From positions 17,398,303-17,462,302 of the forward strand of contig JAAOOA010000002.1 of the NCBI GenBank assembly GCA_012861695.1: DNA of 64,000 nucleotides. The letters are read 5' to 3'. The stretch comes from Trematomus loennbergii. Lineage: Eukaryota; Chordata; Actinopteri; Perciformes; Nototheniidae. This document shows, piece by piece, positions 36,055 through 47,746 of this stretch (position 1 is the first letter of the stretch; every line of letters begins with the position of its first letter). Both the position numbers and the translations under genes were made by a program. Below the pieces are notes generated by a model, which worked only from the letters and a program-made list of their open reading frames with translations, made no database searches and was not told where the DNA came from.

Positions 36055-39000
36055 TCATTTGACTTGAGAGGAGCCGTTTGCCGGGAGATCTGTTTGGATG
36101 GTAGAGACCTTTTCCCCGATTATTTCCATCAAGCTCTCTCCAAGAGAGGAACTTGAAGGTCCTTTCGCTGCCGAGTTCTGCTTGGAGCTATCGCCTTCAT
36201 CTGTCCTCAGGAAGGCTTCTCTGCTCTGAGGTTTGATGAACTGCACGGTCAGTTTGGGCGCCACCGCTGCGATCTGCTGGTCAGGCTTCCTGATGCAGTG
36301 GGACAGGGTGGAGACGCAGCTCTTCTTGAAGTTCTCGTTCATGAAGGCGTACACGATGGGGTTGTTGAAGCTGTTGAAGAACCCCATGGCCTGAACGATG
36401 GCGAGTATCATACTGACTGTAACTCCATCATATTTGTTCTCCAAGTCATCTGGTGAATGAAACACAGACATGTTTGAACACAAACTGTAAAGCTTCACAG
36501 ACAGATAGGATTTGCATTTAAAGGTCCCCTATTATACTGTTTTTCATATATTATAGGTCTCAGGTATATACAAACATGTCTCTGAAGTGTTTGGCTCCAA
36601 ATACCAAACAGTTCATGCATTGTAGCATCCCATAATCCCCTCTGTTTCAGCCCTGTTTCAGAAGTGCTGATTCTCTGTCTGTTACTTTAGATGAAAATAA
36701 GGAGCCACTCCCCACCAGAGTCCTGCATCGGGTCGGGTACCTGACGGGTGACCCGCAAAAGAAGTGATTCGCAGGTGGTATTTTTTCAAACTTTTTTTTC
36801 CGGGTTCGGTTCTGGGTAAAACAAAGAAGATGCGGGTCGGGTCGCGGGTGTTGCATAATAAATTAATTACAAATAATAATAATTTAATTTAATGTTTAAA
36901 TCCTCAGACCTCTCCCCGCGGGACCGCGCATAATCCTAACCTCTGCAGCATCAATATGCTGCTGAGCGCGCCACATTTGAAATGGCTGAGGTGAAGGCGA
37001 AGCTCGGAGAATACAGCATTGTCAATAACTCTTCCTCAAGAGCGAAATCCAACGTCTGGGAGGCTTTTGGTGTCATCCTAGATGGAGAAATAACCAACAT
37101 CCCACGCTTTTTGAGCCAAATACGCAACTGCGTGTGTTAATAATTGCATGTTTTCACTGCTCCTAGGATATGCGGGTTCGGGTCGGTTTGCGGATCTTGT
37201 GCCGACGGGTCGGGTCGGTTTGCGGAACTAATTGGCAATATGTGCGGGTAGCAGGGCGGGTTCGGTATTGCACGTCGCGGGTGCAGGGCGGGAGCGGGTC
37301 TTGAAAATCAGACCTGTGCAGGACTCTGCTCCCCCCTCTGAGAGATATTTGGTTGAAAAGAACACAATGGTGCTCTAGGAGGGGATTCGGGTGATAAGGT
37401 GGGGGTGTTACCTTGGTTGGTTATTGGCTAATGGTTACACAAGCCAACAAATCGTTATGACATCATAAAGTGGCCAAAATGTGATCAGCTTAGGGCTGCA
37501 CGATATATCGTGTCGTGACGATAATCGCGATATTCACATCGCGTGGACGTGCGATTTTTTTAATAATTTTTTTTAGGACTTACGATATTAAGTAGGCAAA
37601 TTAACTCAAACACGTCATGTTACAATTATTTTTGCTGCTTGCTACAAAAGGAAAACTTGTGCGGCTCTCATGTCAGGGGTACTTGAGTGAGTGACATGCA
37701 GGCTCTGCATGCACAGCAAACCACAATCAAATCTCCAAAGCAAACGGACCCCGTGATTAAAGGTAAAAACACTGAATAAAGTGGTTTCATGTGTTTCTCC
37801 AGGACAGTTCGGCGCTGCTAACCGAGCTAGCTCAGCTTGTTGCTCTGATAACTTAAGATCCAGACGTCCGTCACTAAAATCCTTCATCCGGTTAAATATA
37901 GTTAAAAAAATACCAATTGTATACAGTAGCATTAAAGTTCAAGAAAGGATGGTTTGCGGGGAAAAAAACGGTATTTTCTTCAATTCCTGTATGTTTTCAT
38001 ATCGCAATATATATCGCAGGGGGGGGGAATCGCAATGTCAGTTTTTTCCAATATCGTGCAGCCCTAGATCAGCTCATTTGCAGACAGGTTTTTATATAAA
38101 TGGATCAGGACAAAAAGAGAGCCAATCTTTTTTCCTGAAACATTCAGAATCTCTTTCCACAGAGGGGACATATGTTTATGTATAAAAGACATAGAAAAGT
38201 GGATTTTGCATAATAGGTGACCTTTAAGCTATTTTTGTTCCTATTTCCTTTTCACATTGAAACGTCCTACTCACTGTATTCAAACAACATGTGGACCGTG
38301 TGGAATGGGGCCCAGCAAATGGTGAAAAGCAGGACGATGGTGATCATCATTTTTACCGCTCGTTTCTTTTTCCTGCAGAAAATCACAGCAGACATGTTGA
38401 CTTGTTACAGCAAGAAATAATTGAAGTAAAATTACTTACACCTATAACAGCACTCTTCCATTAAAATGCGCCACTGATCAGCATGTAAAATGTAAGGACC
38501 CTGGCACCTGAATAACCCGCAGCAATCTCTAAATGACACCCATTCATATATGCAATTTGTTTTTCATTTTTCATTTCCGATATGTTCTACGCCATTGGAG
38601 AGTCCATATCCGATGTTTATGCCCCTGAGGTTCCAATTGTCCACATCATATTGAGTCTTCAAAGTAAAAAAAGCAGAAATGTTTTTCTTTCAGCAGGTGA
38701 ACGTGAACATACATAACTTTCTACTGTTAAACTTCCAGCAAAGAAGCAAAACACGTTTTTGAGTTAAAAGTGGACTTTCATTACAAACCACATTTGCTGT
38801 TTTGACTTTAATGCCAAGATGCTGTGTACAGTATGTGTGTGTTGCCCTTTACCTGTTGACATTAACGTGCTAACATGTGACATTTTAAATCCCTGTTTGT
38901 CATATCCAGAACATTCCCATCATTAAAATTGGTTCCAACAGTCTAAAACTAAAGATGTTTACTCTACACTTAGTAGAACATTATAAAGTAGCAATGGATG

Positions 39001-42000
39001 TACCCAGTGTCCGTGTTTGACTTTCTTCTTCTTCCCTAAACATAACCATCATTTATTCAGCATCATCACAATCTTTCCCTACTTCAAGTTTCCGTAGACT
39101 GAGTTATAAAGACTTTTGGTAGGCAACAGGATCATTTAAACACCAATCGATCCACCTTGACAATTTTGCTCCTTCTTGATTTACTACTGGATGTAAACAT
39201 TAGTTGGTAACAACCCACAACATGTATATTTTCCTTAACATCCAAAAGAACCCCAGGCATGCCCAATCAATAAACTGTCTTTACCAGAGCCACAGACAGA
39301 TACTCTTTGTAGCAGTCTCCGCTTTTAAGGCTAATGATCTTTTTGTACCTTAATCTATTGAATGACCTGTGTGTGTACCTCTGGGGAAATCACAGCATCG
39401 ATTTCACAACCTCAAACTGCATTCAGAGGATAAATGGCTGTCATATATGAATAATGAAAATAAGTAGCTTTCTTAAAACTTTCCAGAGCAGAATTGTTTT
39501 CCTTCTAATTGCTGAAAAATGAACCAAACCATAGCATGAACTTTCTATGGTGTTCCTCAAGGTCTAAGTGTATTATTTTGTATCTTTTGGAGGAATTTAT
39601 GACCATTTTAACCAATTTTTGAGTGGTTTAAAATGGTTAAATATTAGCAACAAATTGAATGAACAAAAAGTTGCTTGTAAACTTAAATACTAAGATATAT
39701 TACAGCATGGTAATAGCCATCGATGTACCCTTTGGGGTGTCTATATCAAATAATGTCTGGCGTACTGTACATAACCCTGATTCTAACACGGCTACTTACT
39801 AAAGAAACTATTATTTTGACTCCTTTAATGCTCGGAGCCCAGAAGCTCCTCTGGCTGCCATCACATCTCACAGCCTGCCGGGTCACAGACATTACCAGCT
39901 TGTGAAGACTGAGACAGCTGTGCTCTTCACGCTGTCATTTGTGTTTCACATTGGAAGCCAGACAGCCTGGCCCCATAGAGAACCACCCTGCTTGTCTGGT
40001 CAGGAGCTGTTGGTTTATTTTTAGTAGCTGGAGGTAAACAGCTTTAGTGTCAGGAGGGCAAAGGGATAAAAAAACCTTTTAAAACTGGCAACAGATCAGT
40101 TAACTTTTTACTTCATGCCTGACGCCTTCAACCATGGGAATTTTCTCCTCTTCTGATTTTTTCAGTGCTGTTCTTGTTCTGTTAATCTTTCATTTACTGG
40201 GTACACTTTTTCCTTTAACCATGAATCCAAACGATCATGCTCTCCATGTATTAAAGTTCAGGTTTGAAAAACTCCTCAAACTGCTTTATGCGGTATGGTA
40301 CGATATGATTGGACGTGGTCCTTCAGAGTCTATGGTCAGAGCATCCATAGCAACGGTCTGTTATACATAGTATAATGTCCGAATTGACCATTTGGAATTG
40401 AGTATTCAAACAGAGTCTTAAAAATAATTCCATAATTTTCCTCTGAGCTCTTTTACACTCAAAATGTCCGACATTTGAATAACCAAAAGTACAATGTTTT
40501 AACTTAACACCCACCTTGCGATCTTAACCATCTCCCTGTGGTTCATGGTGTTGAAGACAGAGGAATCGCCGACCCTCTTGCGGATCCACAATTCGATGCC
40601 AATACGCGTGTAGAGGAAAAGCATGGCCGCCAACGGGAGCAGGAACAGCGCTACCATGATGAAGGTTGGTGTACACCTGCCTGTGAGTGTGAGAGCGCCA
40701 ACTCTCCTGACAGCACACGTGGTAGTGATCATACAGGAAGTCATAACTTCACCTTTGAGACAGAGGAAGAAAGGCTGTTAAGCCCCTGACACACCAGGCC
40801 GAATCGGCCGTCTTCGTTAGTCGGACGACGAAGCGTGCACTGTCGCCCAAACTCAATTTGGTGTGTCCCGAACCGTCGGCGAGGCAGATAGAGTTGATCT
40901 GACTGACAGGGTGGTGGTATGTAGGTGGTAACTCTTAGATTGCTGTTTTACATTTGTATTTACATATTACATATTCATTTTCTTACTGTTTGTTTCACCC
41001 ATCATTTCTCAATTTTGAAGTGCCCAATTCTCTACTGACAGCAGTCACTGCTAATCCTCCAGCTGTCCTGAGCAGAGCAGCTGAAAACCTTTTTATTGAA
41101 GGGGCTTTTGATCGGCTTCCCTAAGGTATTAAGGTATTCTTTCTACTGACAGAATAGGGGCAGAGCTTTGTTGCTCTTCCCATGTCACTGAATAATATAA
41201 TAAGAACAATACCTCGTAAACCCAGTGCAGAAATTGTCACAAGTATTAAAACACTAGTTCTCGAATTTTGAAACTTTTATATTATCAACGTAATATTCCT
41301 ACTCTATCCTTTTTGGGACTAAGATAATATGTATCATTATTAACTTAAAATAAGATAAATCAAAGTAAAAATGGAAAGACCACATTCTAGCATGTCCTTG
41401 TTTAATATCCCTATAAGACTATCATATAAGAACTTGTAATATTACACGACTGATGTACACAACTTTAGTTTAGTCAAATTAATCATACCATATAATAAAA
41501 AGAAATATTTAGTAGCTACTCAACTATGAGTTTCTGATATATATATTTTTTAATCGGTTTGATATTATTTTGGCAGTCAATTTGCACATAATGTCCATAG
41601 TCAAATAACAATCCACAGATGATGCTGCTGCAGAGAAGCTGCAAGAAGTTGGCAGAACAATCCTAAACACCCACATAAGGATCATCCCACCGTACTGGCC
41701 TTTACTACTGTTTTAACCTCGAGAAACAAGAGAACATGCATGGCAATAATTCAGACAGATATCACTTTAGTACCGAGGAGTGCCCACGCCAAAATTCTGA
41801 ATAAATCATTAAACAAAGTTTCACTGGGAAAAACTAACGATTACGAATTAAACTTCCACCCGAAAGTTAAATAACGGTGAAGGGTGCAGGTCACGGGTGG
41901 ATACAGCTCCCACTGCATGTTAATACGTCTTTTCATGTACAGTATTAATTGTATGCCTGAAAGATTAGAGCAGTTAGTGTTTTAAATTAGTAAAAAACTG

Positions 42001-45000
42001 CAGCTCAGCTTAAAAAGTTAATCACAATCAATAGGTGTCTTTTTTTATGTGTTTCGGTCTGCATAAGCAAAGCATCTGTGGTGCTGGAGAGGACAGTCAT
42101 CATGATTGCTGTTCTTTTTGCCATTTTTTTTTTTAAATACAAAGGAATTGGTTACATTTTGTGATAGATTGCTTTGAGTGCCACCCACTTACCTCTAGCT
42201 GTTGCACAAACAGCATTGGTGAACCCACAATTACTGAAGCGAGCCATACCAGTCCTGTGGGATACAGAACAATTAAACATTTAGAAAAAGATGCAATCAG
42301 CATATACATTTCTTTTTCAATATTTCAACATTTTGATACTGTGAGGGGTTCAAGGAGAGCAACACATAACATTAGCCACAGATGCTGTACTCTAAGTTTA
42401 GTTCCTCTTTCATGCAATTGTCATTGCACATCTTCCACATTACTTTGTTTCCAAATAGAAAACTGTGTGAGTAGACATCATTTCAGTGTTTTGTTAATCA
42501 TTTATCTGAAATATAAGCCCTTAAAAAAACTTTTTTAATGATGTGTTACTGTTGTAATCAAGGATTTCTGTTGTTGTTGTGTCATTTCTTGTCTGCTGCT
42601 TCACTGCCCCCTCCTTGTCAGGGAATAAAGCTAGAACAGGTTAATCCTTCTGCACTAGAGAGATGTTCTGGGTTTTGTTTGGATACATTTTCCTTGCTTG
42701 TTTTTTTGGGTAAACTCTTAACGTCTCTATTTCAAACCCCATGCCAGAAAGTTGGATCATCCAATTTAGCTTAGGGCATGTTGGGTTAACACACTCTCTT
42801 TGAAATAATGGCAGCCTTTTTCTTACTGACAGAAAAGGGTGTCTGAACACACACAAACATTCAATCAATAAAGCACAATACGGCAGCCGTGCACACATAG
42901 CATACCTAGCATCTTGTTTGCTCTTTTGGATGAGTACTGTCTCCTCATTTTCAGCGGGAAGACAATGCCCTGGTATCTCTCAATGGCAATACAGGTCATA
43001 GTGAGGATGCCTGTCACTATGGCTGTAGTCTGTACAAAGGGAACTGTCTTGCAAACCAGAACACCTGCAAGAAAGAAACAGACATGAGGTTGAGTGAAGC
43101 AGCCAAAAACATTGTGTGGTGTTGTTTGATCAGAGACTTGAGGCGAGCTCCCCCTCGATCTTTTCATCTTCCTGTTGGGTCTCGATGAAATTACACAACG
43201 ATCGTATCTTGAACACACATATTTGCCTTCGATAATGAAGCTCTGAGCAGAAACCCAGGAGAAACTGTGCACTGTAGTAAGACCCACATCTTATGTCGAC
43301 AGTGATTCACCATACACAACTAATTGTGAATGCATTTTAATGGGAGCACATGCTTTGAGCTGGCCTACTATTGCTATGATACGCTCAATGTCTCTACACT
43401 GTAAAATGTTTGGCTGTAAAATTACAGTAAATTACTGGCTACTAGTTGCATGGATTTCACAGTAATTTACTGTAAATATTTCACAGTAATTTACTGTAAA
43501 TATTTCACAGTAATTTACTGTAGATATTTTACAGTAAATTAGAATAGTACAACTAAATACTGTGACTTTACAGTTGCCATGCCCATGGAATTACTGTGAT
43601 GTAGCAGTACAGAGCTGTGGTATTATGGTACCTTGCTGTACCTAAATTACAGTAATTACCTGTATTTTCACACTTTTACTGTAGAAGTAATGCAACACAG
43701 TAGCCAGTAATTTACTGTAAATATAAAAATGTAAATAATACGATAATATATTGTACATTTGACTAGTTATGGGATTTTACCATAACTACACAATTCAATC
43801 AGCTCAATCAACAAAGAAAAACAAAGAAAATGCCCATTTTCACTTTTTATTACTCCACTGAAGTGCAAAGTACATTTCACAGTGTCTTGGACATGTTGTT
43901 ACGGCCCTAACCTCTACTCCGCGGTAGTGGCTCGTACTGAGACCCGCAACAGGAAAGAATACACGCAATAACCGGTACTTGGTAATGAGCATTTATTGAT
44001 AATCAGCAAAAAGAGGTCTGGAGGACTGGCCAAAAGGAACAAACAGCAGGAGGGAACACCTGGGCAGAGGCGGAGCCAGGGGCAGACCAGGTGCACCTGG
44101 GCAGAGGCGGAGCCAGGGACAGACCAGGTGCAGAAAACAAGGAGGGGAGCACTTGTCTACACAGACATCCACTCAAAGTCAACAATTTTTCTGAAGAATG
44201 TGCTGACATGGGGGTTTAAATTGCCATGCCTCTTTTTGGCTTTCAAGCCCGTCCCAGGAAGCACCTGAAAACAATAAGCCAAGACAACAATTTCAATTTA
44301 CATAGATTTATATGTTGCATCGTTTATTTTAAGGCACATGCAGCGGTGCCCATTTCAATTTAAGTAAAAACCTGCACCAAAGAAAGAAATTAGTATTTAA
44401 AGCCAAGCAAGAGCGATAAAAGCAAGAAAATCACGTAATTTGTTGTGATATCACAGAGGATGGTCTGAATACAGTATTTTACTATGAAATAATACAGTAA
44501 CATGTTGTGAAATCCTGGTAATAATTTATCCTGTACATTTACAGTAATTAACTGTGCCTGCATTGATTTAACTGTGAAATTCAAAATTACAGTATTATAT
44601 TGTGAACATTACATGTAAGACTGTAAAGTGGTAAAACAGTCATTTATTGTAAAATATTACAGCTAAATATTGTGAAATCATGGTAATATTTTACAGTGTA
44701 GACTTCGATAAAGGGTCCTTGTTGGTATCACATAATGCCAACTGTAAAATGTAATGAAATCCAATTGAGAAAATATATTACATCTGTAATCTGATAATCC
44801 CCAGGTGTTATGAATCAAATATTTTAGGTCAATGCTGTCGGAGAAGTGTTGTTTATTGTCAGCAACAATGTATTGGACTGTACTGTGACAGCACCTTCAG
44901 TCTTATCAAAGCATGTAAAGGTGCAGCTATAGTTTTAATGACTTTGTATACTGCGGGGTAGCTTGTGAATTTACTCCAGGTGTAACTAAAGTCTTTTTAA

Positions 45001-45960
45001 AATTGTATTTCACATTATGAATCCAAAGCTGTAAAGTAACTAAAGGTACAAAATAAATGTAGTGGAGTAAAAGTACATGATTTACCTCTGAATAGTAGTG
45101 GAGTAGAAGTACAAAGTAGCATAAAATGGAAGCGAGTTAATGTACTGAGTTACTTCAGTTCCCACCTGTTTGAATATATCTTCCACATCACTTCCACAGT
45201 TCCTGGGCTAAATAGTCACCTACATTGTCTGTTTTTATGTATTTCTCTTGTATCCTTGAAGACACATAATTTGTCATCTAAATCCATTATCTCCTGCTGT
45301 GGCCAGCTCCATTCCTCCAAGGGATCTGAGCCTGTGTACTGACCAAAGCAATTAGCTCGATTTACTCTGTTTGTTAGGCTACTATGTAACACGCGTGCTG
45401 CTGTGTTTGGTTTCCATTCAAATCCAGCTAATTTGCGACGCAGGTGCACCTTTGTAAGACCTGATGGTGCATTCGTCCACTTTCAATTAAGTTGATTTCC
45501 AAGAGTGGATACGCTTATTGGTCTGATGCGTCTTAATTAGGCTACTCTAATTATCATCATTGTGTTTAAAAGTGTGAACGTTTTCCAACTCACCTCCGAA
45601 CCATTCAGAGGAGATGTTCTGCAGCAAAGTGAAAGGGATGCAGAAGAAAGTGATGAGCAGGTCGCTGACCGCCAGAGAACAGATGAAAATATCCGTGGCA
45701 GTCTGGATCGCACGCTTCTTCAAAACTATGTAGATCACCAAACTATTCCCAGCCAGAGCCAGCAGGAAGATGAGCATGTACATGATCACAAAGGTGGTCT
45801 TGGCGCTGTACGGTAACTCTGGGATGTAAACGAGCGGCTGGATGTTGTAAGTGTTGATAAACTCCTGGCGACTCATGTTGTACAGCTGGAGCATCTCCTG
45901 CAAAACTTCTGGAGTTATCTTGGTGGAGCCCTGCCCGGAATCTGTTGAAGATGCGGCCAT
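36055..45960 (-). CDS. qrfpr: Pyroglutamylated RFamide (QRFP/26RFa) receptor-like GPCR
   Basis: Class A neuropeptide receptor of the plasma membrane, a paralogue of mammalian QRFPR (GPR103). Exons on the minus strand: 45960-45594, 43064-42906, 42254-42193, 40752-40515, 38372-38275, 36449-36055, about 438 residues in all. Visible landmarks: N-terminal Asn sites; TM1 LALAGNSLVIYIV; TM2 SLAVSDLLITFFCIP; the TM3 cysteine in VLVCKTVPFVQ; the ERY motif; ECL2 Cys pair in HVCCQESW; TM6 CWAPFH; TM7 NPIVYAFMNENF; a basic, Ser-rich tail. All splice phases match except exon 4, which has two extra bases: near 40744 (after VK) and near 40665 (after QVYT). Without them VKYDFLYDHYHVCCQESW and TFIMVALFLLPLAAM join in one frame. 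Fish have several QRFPR paralogues; which one this is I cannot say. Confidence 0.93.
36716..37328. mobile_element. Non-autonomous hAT element, inner insertion 1
   Basis: The ends CAGAGTCCTGCA and TGCAGGACTCTG are perfect 12-base inverted repeats. The flanking 8-mers CTCCCCAC (36708-36715) and CTCCCCCC (37329-37336) differ by one base, as expected for an old hAT duplication. The interior is GC-rich with many CGGGTCGGG-like units on one side and a homologous CGGGTCGGTTTGCGG region on the other. No transposase frame is preserved. Confidence 0.85.
37491..38066. mobile_element. Non-autonomous hAT element, inner insertion 2
   Basis: The ends TAGGGCTGCACGATAT and ATATCGTGCAGCCCTA are inverted repeats. 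The flanks are the exact 8-mers GATCAGCT at 37483-37490 and 38067-38074. The interior has ATCGTGTCGTGACGATAATC near the left end and an ATATCGCAATATATATCGCA block near the right. The exact duplication suggests it is younger than the neighbouring insertion at 36716. Confidence 0.92.
40775..40880. repeat. Fragment of an inverted-repeat element next to receptor exon 4
   Basis: CCCCTGACACACCAGGCCGA and later TTGGTGTGTCCCGAACC form short inverted arms around a GC-rich core with GTCGGACGACGAAGC. It begins only about 25 bases from the exon 4 splice acceptor on the minus strand. The composition differs sharply from the AT-rich intron around it. I recognise the opening as a common fish repeat, but the family name is uncertain. 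Confidence 0.45.
43397..44698. mobile_element. CACTGTAAAA-ended element with ACAGTAATTTAC repeats (receptor intron 1)
   Basis: The ends CACTGTAAAA and TTTTACAGTG are inverted repeats, and TA flanks both sides (43395-43396, 44699-44700). Both arms are packed with degenerate CACAGTAATTTACTGTAAAT units (43440-43540 and 44470-44690). The middle (about 43900-44270) has another, GC-richer composition and includes a 37-bp tandem duplication. TA flanks would fit a Tc1/mariner-type source, but no transposase is seen. The middle may be a second element. Confidence 0.65.
44057..44130. repeat. 37-bp tandem duplication
   Basis: Two adjacent units, 44057-44093 and 44094-44130, begin CACCTGGGCAGAGGCGGAGC and end AGACCAGGTG. 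They differ at one base (GGGG versus GGGA). The unit begins and ends with complementary CACCTG and CAGGTG. Confidence 0.9.
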
Positions 45961-46096
45961 TCTTAGTCTTCATCAACCCCGAGAACAACTTGCTTCAAGG
46001 CAGGACAAAAAAAACACTGATGGTGCACAGCCGAAAGCTTTTCATTAACCCGTCCGGAAGCTGCCTCCTTCATCCTAGCTCCACATGCTGCTGTGG

Positions 46097-46203
<107 letters not shown>

Positions 46204-47357
46204 ATGATCCTTTATGGTAATGATATGATTACTTTTAGCGTTGAATCTTTTTATGGTACACAAACGGGAAATGCATTATGCAAATCATTAAAATGTTATT
46301 TCACTGTTTACTATAAATGCAATTTAAAAAAAAGAGGCTGTATTGGCGTGAACAAGGCACATTGTGGGTGATACAGTCTTTCAATGTATACAACAAGACA
46401 TGTTATAACCATGTAAACAACATCCTGTGTAATAAAAAAAGAAACCATTACACTTTACAAACACCTTTATTGCAGAGCTATAATAAATCCAAATGAAAAA
46501 CATGGTGTAGACATGGGGCAATTTTGATGCTTTATAGTCCAATTGGTTCACTTTTCAGCTGGAAATAGCACAGTATTTCTCTTACAAATGAACAATGAAA
46601 CACACACTTAAAAAATTACCTTTGCACTAATTAGGTTTCAAAAAGAGACAGGATTAAATTGTTATATATTTCCACTTCATTAAGTGTTATTATACAAGCG
46701 GATGCAACCAGTCTTTTGTCAGCGCTTCAGGACAGCTGGACATGCAGTCGTTACATTGTTTTCTGGCAAACACCATACAAAGAAAATGGTTGCAAATAAT
46801 GAATATTTAATTAGGTTTACATTTGATTTGATTTCAAGGAAATTCCTCTAGAAATGAACCACCAAATCTTTCTAAAAGACTTGTCCTGTAATAAGAACCA
46901 AATTATACATTTCCTCCCAGAAAGCTTTTAAGAAATTATTCAGAAATAGAAAACAGGAAACAAGAAACAAATACAAAAGTAAAAAAAAAATGTAGAGCAC
47001 AATTTACCAATGATGCAATAGAAGATGTCCTCAGCAGTGTGAAATGAAAAAAAGAACAATATAACAGCGGAATAATTTAAAATGCATTAGAAAATCCCCA
47101 ATGTGCTGTTTAAAACCCCTACAACCAAAATTTAATGATCACATTTAATGTCACAATGCAGAACCCGAGTTAATGCTCTCAGCATAATTTGTTTGATGTC
47201 CAAAGCTTTTACATATTGTACAATTTGTTTCAATACAGTTATAGGTTGCAGTAGAGCATTATTTCTACAGTGCACTTTCCAGTGACACCACGTTATTTGC
47301 ATTTTTTTTAATCTAGATGCACATTCATGTAACTCAACCTTTCTTAAAAACGTAGTG

Positions 47358-47746
47358 TTAAAGGTGGGGTAGGTAAGTTTGAGAAACCGGCTCGAGATAC
47401 ACTTTTTGTTATATTCCATGGAATGCTCTTAACAATCCGATAGCAATGAATATCTTAAGTGCTTTGACAAAAAATCCATAAAAAAATGTCATCTGTGGAA
47501 GCCGTAGTACTGTAAAAAGCACGACCAATCATTTTAGCCGGCCCGGCTAAAATAACTGGATGGCCTACCTGCCTGTCAGCCTTCCATCGGGCACAAACTT
47601 ATCTCGTGCCCTCATTGGTCATGTGCGCATTCGTGTGTGTTGGAGGAGGGGCTCTGTAAGGAAGTGGCAGATTTTTTCCGGCTGTGTATTTTCAAATTCT
47701 AGCGATCTCGAGCTGGTTTCTCCAAAATGACCTACCCCACCTTTAA
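47358..47746. mobile_element. TTAA-bounded MITE, copy 1
   Basis: The ends TTAAAGGTGGGGTAGGT and ACCTACCCCACCTTTAA are inverted repeats, with partial pairing continuing into GAGAAACCGGCTCGAG and its complement near the right end. The length is 389 bases. A second copy of equal length lies at 57660-58048. No coding capacity. Confidence 0.9.

Larger units (their letters stand above)
36518..38227. mobile_element. TTAA-bounded element split by two hAT insertions (receptor intron 5)
   Basis: The outer ends are TTAAAGGTCCCCTATTATA (36518) and TAATAGGTGACCTTTAA (ending 38227). Removing the two inner elements and their target duplications leaves about 505 bases. This agrees with the uninterrupted relative at 63273-63787 (opposite orientation), which shows the empty sites. 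The TTAA at each end suggests a piggyBac- or Kolobok-type source, but no transposase is present. The right end lies about 47 bases from the exon 5 donor. Confidence 0.85.
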
